NCBI RefSeq assembly: GCF_028583425.1
Contig: NC_072791.1
Span: 194,532,311-194,596,310, forward strand
Direction: 5' to 3'
Source of the DNA: Eublepharis macularius
Lineage: Eukaryota > Chordata > Lepidosauria > Squamata > Eublepharidae
DNA: 64,000 nucleotides
Position 1 is the first letter of the stretch. The number at the start of each line of letters is the position of its first letter. Below are positions 1-8,748 of the stretch, in pieces. The notes below the pieces were generated by a model, which saw only the letters and a list, made by a program, of their open reading frames with translations, was not told where the DNA came from and did not search any database. A program made the translations under genes and the position numbers.

Positions 1-1100
1 AGATCGATGGAACTGGGCGATACGCACCTGGTCACGGCGAGGAATAAAGATGTAGCAGCGAAGTGTGGTGATATCTAATGCCTGCACTAGACACACAGAG
101 TGACTGTTGAGGTTCAGGATAGGAATGGCACACGCACCTCATGGCAGGGGAAGCCTGCTTAAATACCCCAAAACGTACCCTGAGGCTAGTGCCTTCCATG
201 TGGTTCTCAAAAGGGGAACAAAGGCTTAATGGGTCTACAACTATCCCTAATGGGCCACTAGTGTCTAATTGTGTGATAGTGACACCTCGGGAAGAGGGGA
301 CAAAGGAGGGGAGGGGAGTGCCAGGTGGGTTGATTGAATCTTGTAAGGAAGCTGGAGTTGTCTTGATGGCATCAGCTCTGGAATGCAGTGCCTGCATTGA
401 GATGCGTCCATTAGATGTTCCAGACAGCCAGCATGTAGCTTCCATTCCGGGGCAGCTTCCAAGATATGCATAGCAGGGCGAGGCTGGCCGCTGCGGATGT
501 GACCGGCACGCTTTCACAAAATGGCAGCCTTGGAGTAAACTGTTCAAGCTGGCTCTTTACTGCTTGGGAACATGGCTTCTTCCTTGGCATGGCTTGGGCT
601 TGCTAGCAGGCTGCCCAGTGCTGAGGGCAGACCCAGTGACCGTCCTGCAAGGGGCTCCCCACAGAAACTGACCAGGGGGTGCCTGGCCAGGCTCGTGGAG
701 ATTCCCTCCAGCTGGCACTGTGCGTCTGGCAGCATGGCTCTGGGCCCAGGTGAGGCAGGTGCCCAAGGAGGCAGGAAACAGGCATAGATGGCACATTCCA
801 TTGCAGCAGAGAGAGCAGGGAACAGGCATGGGCAATGCTGCCCCAAAACAGAGTCTTTGATGAATCCTTAAACAGCAATGCAGGAAACTGACACAGTTCA
901 CGGCAGGCCCCATAACAGGAGGAGGGGGGTCCCTGGCAACAGCATGGCCTAGGTCAGTGACAATGCTTCCCATTTACTTTTAATGATTAAGAAAGCAGTC
1001 CTGGTTCCAAGTAAGCTTTATTTCAAGTACAGACATTAAATGTACAGCAATACAGGCATCAGGTACAGAGTACGGAAGTGAACTTAAGGCCAAGACCAAC
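1..1100 (-). repeat. Unclassified sequence, possibly LTR-like remnant
   Basis: No conserved protein is recognisable in any frame. On the minus strand there is a TATA-like stretch (GTATTTAAGCAGG near 160-172) and a polyadenylation-signal-like AAATAAAGC (reverse complement of about 1014-1022). Those spacings would suit a long terminal repeat or similar retroelement end. I see no TG/CA termini or target duplication, so the class is open. It lies in intron 3 of GRB14. Confidence 0.25.
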
Positions 1101-1194
1101 ATGTCAGGAAACATCTATGATCAGTAACTTTCACAGTGTTTTTAAAAGCTAACAAGCAGCAGGGAGGGTTACTGGGGGAGAGACAAAATAGCAA

Positions 1195-1285
1195 AGAGTC
1201 CAGTCGCACCTTTAAGACTAACCAACTTTATTGTAGCATAAGCTTTCGAGAGCCACAGCTCTCTTCGTCAGATGCATGGAGGGTA
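1195..1285 (-). repeat. Single-arm copy of hammerhead-like palindromic repeat family
   Basis: This matches one arm of the palindromic elements at 27938-28180 and 44184-44400. On the minus strand it reads CTGACGA, then a GAGAG/CTCTC stem, then GAAAGCTTATGC. Only one arm is present, so it is a truncated or monomeric copy. Confidence 0.6.
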
Positions 1286-2136
1286 TGAAGAAACTGGCCA
1301 GAGAAACATAGGTGGTGAGGGGAGGGGGCAGAGGGTGCAGGGAGTAAAGGTCATCTAAATGTAAATGAGTTGTTGGGGGAGAGACAGAACACTTCACCCT
1401 TCCTCCTACACCTCTTCTGCAATTTTAAACACCCCTCTAAAAGTTGCAATTAGTTTTGCATGAGGGATAAGATCATTACAAGGGCCCAAGTTCCCTTTTT
1501 TCTGAAAGAGCAGCTAATTGCAGCTTTGAGAGGGCATTTTAAAGTGTGGAACTGATGTGTGAAGAATCATCTTGCCTACCAAGTCTTCCCTGATCTCCAA
1601 AACATCCCCCAGTGCCCAATAACAGGTATTTTTAAAATCAAAAAGCAGGAAAGATCCTAATCCTGGATCTTTCAGATCATGTTCTGTTTTGTGCTTAATT
1701 TCTGCATTTTTGTTCAGCGTAAAATTATCACCACCCACCCTCACTATTATACCCTTCTCTGTAGCATGAAAAAATAGCACCAAGCTAGTTTGTGGCACCA
1801 GAAGGTCTATTAGGAGGGCAAGATCAAGAGAGAGAGAATGACAGAGAGAGCGTGAGAACACAGCAAAGGCCAAGCAAGCTTTCTTCTCCCAAGCTTCTTA
1901 GTTATGTAATGTATGGAAATAAATCACAAACAAGAGATACGGAGTGTCTCTCTGGAGCCCCTGTCCCTGCCACCTTTAAAAAATGTTTTAACAGCAAAGC
2001 CCAATAAAAAGCCACTTTCAAGATCACAGATTATTGCTAGGGTTGGGACCCTGATACCACAGGACTTATTCTTAGGCAACCTGTAGTCTACAACACAATG
2101 ATGACCCAACATTATAACAGTCATCCAGTATTAAGA

Positions 2137-2346
2137 CTGAGAGCCAAGCTATAAGTGATGCCTTACACAGGTTGGACACTTGTCAGCTTACCTCAAGTTT
2201 TGATGGGAAATGTAGGCGTCCTTGTTTTACAGCTTGGCTCTCCATTATAGCTGCAAGACCAGGATGCCTACATTTCCCATCAAAACTTGAGGGAAGCTGA
2301 CAAGTGTCCAACCTGTGTCAGGCGTCACTTGTAGCTTGGCTCTCAG
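2137..2346. mobile_element. Foldback MITE, copy 1 (CTNAG-flanked family)
   Basis: A 200-bp core (2142-2341) folds on itself almost end to end. The arms begin AGCCAAGCTA and end TAGCTTGGCT, and each arm carries the block TTTGATGGGAAATGTAGG. The core is bounded by CTGAG on the left and CTCAG on the right. Two more copies (47482-47713 and 48950-49149) have the same arms and CTNAG flanks. There is no coding capacity. It is probably a non-autonomous DNA transposon whose superfamily I cannot assign. Confidence 0.75.
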
Positions 2347-2802
2347 GTGTTTCACTGATACCCTACAGATGACTGCCTTCTCTCCCCATCCAGCTTGGCT
2401 CCGTTGACTATTGGGACTTTCCCATTGAGACTCAAAGTGGAATACGAAATTTACAAACAACGCAACAAAACATTACAAAGTAGTAATTTCTCCACAGACA
2501 TTAAAACTACAACTTTTTGTAAAAAAAAAAAAAGGACTTCCAGAAAGTTTCCGTTTTATACACTCTGTGGAAAGATAAGATGGTGGGTGCCTTGCTGACC
2601 TCAGCAGGCAGGCCATTCCACCAAATGGGAGCCACAACAGGGAATGCTCAAGTATGTACCGTTACCCATGTAAAATACAAACCCCCTAAGCATGGGTTTG
2701 CTCATTCCCCAGGCCGGAGGTATCTAAAACTGCAGCCTCAGCTTTTTCTTCACAATCCTCCAGGCATTTCTGGCATTTTATAATTTGAGAAGAAAAACTT
2801 AC

Positions 2803-2959
2803 CTAAACCTAAGCAAGGGAGGTTTTCAAATAAAGTCCAGCTGTGATCGTCAACATAATGATTCTTCAGTATGAGCAACTGGCACAGGTCTCTTGCTGTT
2901 ATATCACTTGGTACTTCCAAAGTTCTGCATGTGTCATCCTCACTATATACTTTAACTAC
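2803..2959 (-). CDS. GRB14: GRB14 exon 3 (start of Ras-association domain)
   Basis: On the minus strand a pyrimidine-rich tract ending in TTTTTACAG precedes the exon, and it ends TTTAG followed by GTAAGT. The 157-nt exon is open in phase 0: 52 codons plus one base. Translation starts VVKVYSEDD and includes [16 protein letters not shown] and DDHSWTLFE, the highly conserved beginning of the RA domain of the GRB7/GRB10/GRB14 adaptors, closest to GRB14. These cytoplasmic adaptors bind activated receptor tyrosine kinases such as the insulin receptor, and the RA domain contacts Ras-type GTPases. Exon 2 ends in phase 0, so the join is clean. The next exon, expected to complete a Glu codon, was not found to the left. 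A full-length DIRS element ends about 128 bp upstream of this exon's acceptor. Confidence 0.95.
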
Positions 2960-3087
2960 CTGTAAAAAGGCAAAGAAAATTATCTAACAACCACCCTAGT
3001 CAAAAATACTCGTTTTGCTAACAGGTGGGGGGAGGGGTGACACAAACTTGTGCCGATAACATCTGTCACCGCCCATGAGATCTTAAG

Positions 3088-3311
3088 AAAAACAGGTTTT
3101 ACTTACCATAACTGTTGTTCATCTAGGTCTTCCGTGCAGGCACACATGGGACTGCGCACGCGCAGGCCTGCCGATACCGGAGATTTTAATAGCTAAACAC
3201 CACCAGGGGGCGCTCCCGCCTCTCAGCGCGCATGCGCGGCCGCTTTCCCGCCGAAACGGACCTTAAGAGGCGGAGCGCCCCTCACATACCCTCAGTTCCT
3301 CTTTCGCCGCC
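3088..3311. repeat. DIRS inverted terminal repeat (element 3' end)
   Basis: From about 3145 to 3311 this is the reverse complement of 8553-8718 with a single difference seen by eye (C/T near 3299). The outer 57 bp differ from the other end and carry an extra AAAACAGGTTTTACTTAC block, which is copied exactly in the left half of the internal complementary region. Confidence 0.93.
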
Positions 3312-3358
3312 CCCTGCAAGGTAAGTACCAAGAGAGTTAGCGGGGAAGGAGGGAGGGC

Positions 3359-3453
3359 ATGTGTGCCTGCACGGAAGACCTAGATGAACAACAGTTATGG
3401 TAAGTAAAACCTGTTTTTCATCTACGGTCTTCCTGTGCAGTCCCACATGGGAA
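3359..3453. repeat. DIRS internal complementary region
   Basis: Bases 3359-3416 are the reverse complement of the element's left terminus (about 3088-3148), and 3415-3453 are the reverse complement of its right terminus (about 8712-8748). Read on the minus strand, it is the right end joined to the left end. This is the template that lets DIRS elements rebuild both ends during circle formation. Each half matches its own end better than the two ends match each other, consistent with recent replication. Confidence 0.93.
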
Positions 3454-3495
3454 GATTCCAAAGCTAAATACCTGGGTGGAGGTGACGCCAAAGCA

Positions 3496-5028
3496 TCACT
3501 CAAAGATGGAGTGCAGAACTGCTGTGCCCACCGCTGTCTCCTTTCTATCTAGGATGTCCAGCGCATAATGCTTCACAAAGGTATCCGCCGAGGCCCACGT
3601 CGCCGCCCTGCAGATGTCCTGGAGTGGAACACCTCTGAAGAGAGCCGCTGACGACGCCTGGGACCTGGTGGAGTGGGCATGCACTTGCAAAGGACAAGGT
3701 AAGTTAGCAGCAGAATAACAGGTCAGTATAGCCTGGACCACCCATCTAGAGATAGTCTGAGCCGAAGCCCGGTTACCCTTCTTCGGTCCAGCAAAACAAA
3801 TAAACAAATTAGAGTCAATCCTAAATGGTTTTACCCTATCTAAATAAAATAAAATGGCCCTGCGAACATCCAAAGAATGAAGGGCCGCCTCTGCCTCAGA
3901 AGCCGGAGTCGGAAAGAAAACCGGCAGAACCAATTCCTGAGATAAATGAAAACGGGATACTACTTTAGGTAAAAACTCAACCTTTGTACGAAGAACGACC
4001 TTCTCAGGGTGAAATTTCAAATAAGGGGGCTCGCAAGATAACGCTGCTAGCTCCCCAACCCTCCTGGCTGAAGTAGCCGCAACCAAAAAGGCCACTTTCA
4101 TGGACAAAAAACGAAGCGGACAGGAAGCCAAGGGTTCAAACGGCTTAGACATCAAACGAGTCAGAACCAGGGGCAACGACCACTGAGGGACCAAAGCCCG
4201 CACAGGGGGAAACAAATTATTCAATCCCCTCAAAAATAGTTTGGCAGAATAGTGGGAAAAAACAGACTTTCTATCCACTGGAGGGTGAAAAGCAGAGATG
4301 GCTGCCAGATAAACCTTGACTGAGGAGTTGGCCAAACCCTCCTGCTTTACCTCCCACAAAAAGTCCAAAATCTCAGAAAGGGTGGACTCAAAAGGATCCA
4401 AACCCCTGCGACTACACCACACAGAAAATTTGTCCCACTTAAGGGCATAAGACTGCCTGGTAGACAAACGTCTAGCATTTAAGAGAACATTAGTCACAGC
4501 CTCGGAGAAGGCAGCCCCGGCCTGATCAACCACGCTGTGAGTTTGAGTCTCCTGATGTCGTGGTGAAGAACCCCCCCGCAGGTCAGGAGATCGGGAACCA
4601 CCGGGAGACGGATCGATTGAGTCTGTAGACTCAGAAGGGAGTGAAACCATGGTTGCCTCGGCCAATACGGGGTCACCAGGATGACGGACGCTCTGTCCCT
4701 CTGGATCTTGCTGAGGACCCGTGCCAGAAGCGGGAACGGAGGGAAGGCATAACACAGGGGACCTGACCAACTTAACTGAAACGCGTCCCCACTTGATTCT
4801 GGGCCTACTCCTCCTCTGGAACAATAAGCTAGGACCTTGCGATTTTCCACAGTCGCAAACAGGTCCAACTCCGGAGTCCCCCATTCCGAGAAGATAGGGG
4901 CGAGATACTTGTCCTGGAGGGACCACTCGTAGTTTTCCCTGTGGAGCCTGCTCAGGTGGTCCGCCATGGAATTCTGCACCCCCGGGATGTGAACTGCATG
5001 CAGCCAGACAGCATGATCTATGGCCCAC
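3496..5028 (-). CDS. DIRS tyrosine recombinase (YR)
   Basis: The frame encodes up to 510 residues; the first codon at 5028 is GTG, while in-frame ATGs lie at 4884 (residue 49) and 4650 (residue 127). An SAM-like N-terminal core-binding domain spans roughly 170-275. The catalytic domain follows, with the first arginine in SARRVGEL (R323), an HxxR motif in HAHSTRS (H452, R455), W478 in the position of the third H/W residue, and the nucleophile in FVKHYALD (Y488). No key residue is missing. The enzyme is expected to insert the circular DNA copy into the genome. Its 5' part overlaps the pol frame by 391-535 bp in a different frame, so expression needs re-initiation, splicing or frameshifting. The first ~170 residues are low-complexity and may not be translated. 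Confidence 0.92.
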   Translation of the reverse strand: MGHRSCCLAACSSHPGGAEFHGGPPEQAPQGKLRVVPPGQVSRPYLLGMGDSGVGPVCDCGKSQGPSLLFQRRSRPRIKWGRVSVKLVRSPVLCLPSVPASGTGPQQDPEGQSVRHPGDPVLAEATMVSLPSESTDSIDPSPGGSRSPDLRGGSSPRHQETQTHSVVDQAGAAFSEAVTNVLLNARRLSTRQSYALKWDKFSVWCSRRGLDPFESTLSEILDFLWEVKQEGLANSSVKVYLAAISAFHPPVDRKSVFSHYSAKLFLRGLNNLFPPVRALVPQWSLPLVLTRLMSKPFEPLASCPLRFLSMKVAFLVAATSARRVGELAALSCEPPYLKFHPEKVVLRTKVEFLPKVVSRFHLSQELVLPVFFPTPASEAEAALHSLDVRRAILFYLDRVKPFRIDSNLFICFAGPKKGNRASAQTISRWVVQAILTCYSAANLPCPLQVHAHSTRSQASSAALFRGVPLQDICRAATWASADTFVKHYALDILDRKETAVGTAVLHSIFE

Positions 5029-6395
5029 TTCCAGAGTCTCATCGCCTCTGTGCAGAGAGCCACAGACGCCGTGCCACCTTGCTTGTTGATGTAAAACATC
5101 GCCGTCGTGTTGTCGGTCAGGACCTGAACGGACTTGTTCCGCACGACATCTGTAAAGGAGATCAATGCATATAAAATTGCCCGTAACTCAAGAACATTAA
5201 TATGTTCCTCACGTTCAGATTCAGACCATAACCCATGGGCATAAAGGCCAACACAGTGAGCCCCCCAACCGAAAAGGGAAGCATCAGAAGTAACTGACAG
5301 ATGAGTTTGGTGAAAACCAAACTCCATCCCTTTAAATAAATTAGCATCATCCAGCCACCACTCCAGGGAGGACAGCACCCCCCTAGGGACGGAAAGTCTC
5401 CTATTTTGAGAATCACGGGCCGGTGAGAATACTGAATTGAACCACAATTGGAAGGGTCGCATAAATAACCTGGCCAGCGGAACCACAGCCGTAGTAGAAG
5501 CCATGCAACCCAAAAGGGTCTGGATAAAGCGAACAGATTGGAAACGACACCTCTGAAGGGTCGAAATAAGCCTCTTAATTTTTGCAGCACGCTCTGAAGG
5601 CAAGAAGCCTGCATCCCGAACACCATCCAAAACCACTCCAATAAATTGGATGGAGCGCACCGGGGTCAATTTGGACTTCTTCTGATTAACAAAAAGACCC
5701 AAGCGTAAACATAAATTTAAGGTGAGATCCACCTGATTGGACACAGAGTCAGCAGAATCACCAACCAAGAGCCAGTCATCCAGATAAGGAAAGATCTGGC
5801 AGCCCTGGAGGCGTAAATGAGCCACCACTACTGCCACACACTTGGTGAACACCCTAGGTGCAGTGGCCAACCCAAAGGGTAAAACATTGTATTGAAAGAC
5901 ACGTTGCCCATAGACAAAACGTAAAAACTTCCTGTGTTCAGGGAAAATTGAAATATGAAAATACGCATCCTTCAGATCCAGGACTGCAAACCACGACTGT
6001 TGGGGCAACAAGGTCAAAACCATCTGTAAAGTAACCATTTTGAATTTACGAACTCGTATAAATTTATTCAAACCCCTAAGATCCAGGATAGGCCGAAGCC
6101 CACCATCCTTCTTCTCCACTAAAAACAGGTTGGAATAGAACCCCAAACCAGCTGAAGCAACCGGAATCTCCTCTATAGCCCCTTTCTGCAATAGGGCTGA
6201 GAGCTCTCCCAGGATCTCTGAACGAGGGGGGTCAGAAGAAAACACAGGGAGACGTAGGTAAGGTAAACCAAGAAATTCAACTTTATAACCAAACTGGATA
6301 ATAGACAAAACCCAAACATCGGAACAAATTGAACACCAGGCATCCAAAAAAGCATTAAGCCTGTCCCCAAATGTGGGGTCAGGTCCCTGTGATTG
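4494..6395 (-). CDS. DIRS pol: reverse transcriptase, RNase H, methyltransferase-like
   Basis: This frame is open from the codon after the gag TGA (6396-6398) to 4494. There is no ATG before the RT domain; the first in-frame methionine falls well inside it, and conserved N-terminal sequence (GDRLNAFLDAW) lies upstream of the TTG at 6347. Numbering from that TTG: RT motif A is LDLKDAYF (D124), followed by LPFGLATAP (156-164) and the catalytic YLDD (188-191). RNase H residues are D355 (TSDAS), E387 (LELRA), D412 (TDNTTA) and D463 (ADHLS). A Dam-like methyltransferase region follows, with LDLFAT (494-499) and YAFPPF (533-538). The protein would copy the element's RNA. It shares its frame with gag, implying a Gag-Pol readthrough product. 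Confidence 0.93.
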   Translation of the reverse strand, partial: QSQGPDPTFGDRLNAFLDAWCSICSDVWVLSIIQFGYKVEFLGLPYLRLPVFSSDPPRSEILGELSALLQKGAIEEIPVASAGLGFYSNLFLVEKKDGGLRPILDLRGLNKFIRVRKFKMVTLQMVLTLLPQQSWFAVLDLKDAYFHISIFPEHRKFLRFVYGQRVFQYNVLPFGLATAPRVFTKCVAVVVAHLRLQGCQIFPYLDDWLLVGDSADSVSNQVDLTLNLCLRLGLFVNQKKSKLTPVRSIQFIGVVLDGVRDAGFLPSERAAKIKRLISTLQRCRFQSVRFIQTLLGCMASTTAVVPLARLFMRPFQLWFNSVFSPARDSQNRRLSVPRGVLSSLEWWLDDANLFKGMEFGFHQTHLSVTSDASLFGWGAHCVGLYAHGLWSESEREEHINVLELRAILYALISFTDVVRNKSVQVLTDNTTAMFYINKQGGTASVALCTEAMRLWKWAIDHAVWLHAVHIPGVQNSMADHLSRLHRENYEWSLQDKYLAPIFSEWGTPELDLFATVENRKVLAYCSRGGVGPESSGDAFQLSWSGPLCYAFPPFPLLARVLSKIQRDRASVILVTPYWPRQPWFHSLLSLQTQSIRLPVVPDLLTCGGVLHHDIRRLKLTAWLIRPGLPSPRL

Positions 6396-6398
6396 TCA
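6387..6398 (-). promoter_or_regulatory. Candidate stop-codon readthrough site between gag and pol
   Basis: On the minus strand the gag stop reads TTC TGA CAA TCA CAG. Pol continues in the same frame with no other stop. The six bases after the stop, CAATCA, fit the CARYYA context known to promote readthrough (as in tobacco mosaic virus UAG CAA UUA). The alternative is a CpG transition of an ancestral CGA arginine codon. Confidence 0.6.
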
Positions 6399-8519
6399 GA
6401 ATTGCTTATGCAATTGGTCCTGGTCCTTGGCCTGATGCTGTTGGGAACCAGGCTTGGGACGTTGGCCCTGCCTTCGTCTGGGAAAGGCAGATTGTGGGCT
6501 CTGGTAGCTCCTGCGCTGCTGGTAAGCATACCCTTGATAGGGCTGATAGCGGTGTTGTCTGCCACGCTGGAAGGAGCGATAGTATGGGCGAGAAGGCTGC
6601 TGCGACGGCTGGTGTAGAACCCCATACGAGCGGGCTGTCAAACGGTCAGTCCTCTTCTTAGAGAGGAACTCGTCAGTTTTCTCTGAAAACAGAGTGGTGC
6701 CCTCGAACGGCAGGTCCTCAACCCTGTTCCTTGTCTCAACTGGCAGGGCGGTCGTGCGAAGCCATGCGTACCTGCGCAGTACCACCGAGGAGAGAAGTGA
6801 TCGAGACGCAGTGTCAGCCATACTTCTCCCAACATTAATTTGGTGTCTGGATAGACGAACAGCCTCCTCCTGAATGACCCGAAGCAGAGTGCGCTGATCT
6901 TCGGGAAGCTTAGGAAGAAAAGACGCCACCTTCTTCCATAAAAACAGCTGATAAGCCGCCATCATTGCGGCATAATTCGCCACTTTGATGCCAAACGTAG
7001 CCGAAGTATACAACTTCCTACCCAAGGCATCGATCTTTCTACTATCCTTGTCAGTTGGAGCCGATAGCGAGCCCTGGCGAGGCCGAGCTTGCATCTCCTC
7101 GGTGACAAGTGAGGATGGAGGAGGGTGAACGGCCAGGAACGGATGAGCATCGTCCTTGGTTCTGTACAAGCTCTCCACTTTCCGATTAGTGGCGGTAGCA
7201 GACGCAGGTCGAGACTGCAGCTTCTTCCATAGATCAGCAAACCCCTCAATAAGGGGAAAGGCAATCGAGGGAGTAGAACCCGAATAGATATGTTGCAATA
7301 TCTTATCAGTAAATTTAGATTCAGTGGAAGTCACTTCAAGGTCCAGGGCTTTCGCCATTCTTTGGAGCAACTCGTTGTAGGCCCGAAAATCATCAGTGGG
7401 CGAGGCCTCATCAGATGGCCCAATCTCCTTTTCAGGTGACTCCGACAGAGGAGAAACACTGTAACGGGCCCGGGGTCGTGGAGAGACCCGATCCGACGGG
7501 AGGCGGGACGGGTCATAGCCAACATCGGAACCGACTCGAAATGAGGGAGACAACGAAGCACCTCTATAATGCCGGTCCGAGTAGTATGAACTCTCCCTAC
7601 TAAAGTAACGAGGGACAGGATCATCTCGACGTCGACTCTCCCTGGATCGGCTCCGATAGGACCGTGGGGTCCGACAGCTAGAGCGACGGGCAGACCGACT
7701 CCGTCGACTCCGAGCCGACTGAATAGAGTCCGATTCGTACGAGGCCGATCGAGCCCGACCGGAAGGGGTAAGAGGCTTCTCGAGGAGAATGACATCGTCC
7801 TCCTGAGCCACCCGGTCCGGAGGAGTCTTGGACTGCGGACGATCACTCGCCTCTGCCTGCTGCTCCACTTGGACGGGAGCGGAGTCGACCGGAACCGACG
7901 GGGAAGAGGTGAGTAAGCCTTCCAACACTGCCTTATCATGCTTACTGGAATGCTTATGCTTCTTCTTTTTCTTTTCAGGAACGGCCTTCGGTCTCACAGA
8001 AGGATCCGAAGTCATCGGAACCGTAGAGGTGGTCTGAGTTGGCGGAGTCGACCTCGGAACCGACGGAGTCGAACTTCTACGGGCGCCACGAGCAGGTGAA
8101 GCCGAGACAACCGACGAGATCGAAGGAGGTCGACTTGCTAGATGTCTCGGAACCGAAGCGGTCGGTTCCGACAAACTCCGACCCGAAGGGATCCTCTCGG
8201 ACCTCGACTCCGAGCGACTCGGAGACGGCTGAGAACGAGGAGTCTTGGAACCCGAAGGTACAGGAGGACGAGAGGACGCAGACGGAGCAGACGAAGACTT
8301 CGGTGGAGGGTCCTCGACCGACATCGCACGCTGCCAGAGAAAGGCATGCAAACGATCCGTCCGTTCCGCCCTGGCCTTTGGGGTAAACGCGCGGCAATGC
8401 TTGCACGCCTGAGTGTTGTGAGTTTCCCCAAGGCAATATAAACAAATGGAATGGCCATCCGACCTTGTCATCTTACGATTGCAGGTCTCGCAACGCTTAA
8501 ACAAGGCCTTCTCAGACAT
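6396..8519 (-). CDS. DIRS Gag-like protein
   Basis: This 707-residue frame starts at an ATG with G at -3 (8517-8519), just inside the right ITR. The N-terminus has a cysteine-histidine cluster (C10, C13, C26, C29, H34, C39, C42) that could bind zinc. A Ser/Arg/Pro-rich, low-complexity stretch of about 300 residues follows, with a lysine run (PEKKKKKHKH, about 178-188) that may act as a nuclear signal. A more globular region (about 395-620) and an Arg/Gln/Tyr-rich tail suited to RNA binding complete it. The role as structural RNA-packaging protein is inferred from its position before pol; sequence similarity to retroviral Gag is not visible. The frame ends in TGA, in frame with pol. Confidence 0.85.
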   Translation of the reverse strand: MSEKALFKRCETCNRKMTRSDGHSICLYCLGETHNTQACKHCRAFTPKARAERTDRLHAFLWQRAMSVEDPPPKSSSAPSASSRPPVPSGSKTPRSQPSPSRSESRSERIPSGRSLSEPTASVPRHLASRPPSISSVVSASPARGARRSSTPSVPRSTPPTQTTSTVPMTSDPSVRPKAVPEKKKKKHKHSSKHDKAVLEGLLTSSPSVPVDSAPVQVEQQAEASDRPQSKTPPDRVAQEDDVILLEKPLTPSGRARSASYESDSIQSARSRRSRSARRSSCRTPRSYRSRSRESRRRDDPVPRYFSRESSYYSDRHYRGASLSPSFRVGSDVGYDPSRLPSDRVSPRPRARYSVSPLSESPEKEIGPSDEASPTDDFRAYNELLQRMAKALDLEVTSTESKFTDKILQHIYSGSTPSIAFPLIEGFADLWKKLQSRPASATATNRKVESLYRTKDDAHPFLAVHPPPSSLVTEEMQARPRQGSLSAPTDKDSRKIDALGRKLYTSATFGIKVANYAAMMAAYQLFLWKKVASFLPKLPEDQRTLLRVIQEEAVRLSRHQINVGRSMADTASRSLLSSVVLRRYAWLRTTALPVETRNRVEDLPFEGTTLFSEKTDEFLSKKRTDRLTARSYGVLHQPSQQPSRPYYRSFQRGRQHRYQPYQGYAYQQRRSYQSPQSAFPRRRQGQRPKPGSQQHQAKDQDQLHKQF

Positions 8520-8552
8520 CGCGAACGAAGAAAGCTGTAAACCTCAACGATC

Positions 8553-8748
8553 GGCGGCGAAAGAGAAACTGAGGGTATGTGAGGGGCGCTCCGCCTCTTA
8601 AGGTCCGTTTCGGCGGGAAAGCGGCCGCGCATGCGCGCTGAGAGGCGGGAGCGCCCCCTGGTGGTGTTTAGCTATTAAAATCTCCGGTATCGGCAGGCCT
8701 GCGCGTGCGCAGTCCCATGTGGGACTGCACAGGAAGACCGTAGATGAA
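8553..8748. repeat. DIRS inverted terminal repeat (element 5' end)
   Basis: This is the partner of 3088-3311, and gag starts 34 bp inside it. The outermost bases (GACCGTAGATGA) match the right half of the internal complementary region exactly. Its length is about 196 bp and it is strongly CpG-rich. It presumably contains the promoter for the element, but no TATA box stands out. Confidence 0.93.

Larger units (their letters stand above)
3088..8748 (-). mobile_element. Full-length DIRS-like tyrosine-recombinase retrotransposon
   Basis: The element shows every hallmark of the DIRS order: inverted terminal repeats (3088-3311 and 8553-8748), an internal complementary region (3359-3453) whose two halves copy the two ends, a gag-like ORF, a pol frame with RT, RNase H and a Dam-methyltransferase-like domain, and an overlapping tyrosine recombinase in another frame. 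No integrase or aspartic protease is present, as expected for the group. All three frames are long and uninterrupted apart from one stop between gag and pol. No target-site duplication is expected, because DIRS elements integrate by recombination of a circular intermediate. The ITRs differ at about one inner position, so the insertion looks young. It lies sense-oriented in GRB14 intron 2. CpG density is high compared with the surrounding AT-rich intron. Confidence 0.95.

Noticed and set aside
1..2797. GRB14 exon 4
   Set aside because: I looked on the minus strand for the continuation of the RA domain after exon 3 and found nothing; it must lie beyond the left edge.
6371..6661. Overlapping plus-strand frames of 74-96 aa
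   Set aside because: Antisense shadows of the Gag C-terminus, with no independent start context or homology.
8039..8441. Plus-strand frames of 99-115 aa, arginine- and threonine-rich
   Set aside because: They are the antisense of the Ser/Arg/Pro-rich part of DIRS Gag; the skewed codon use opens several other frames at once.
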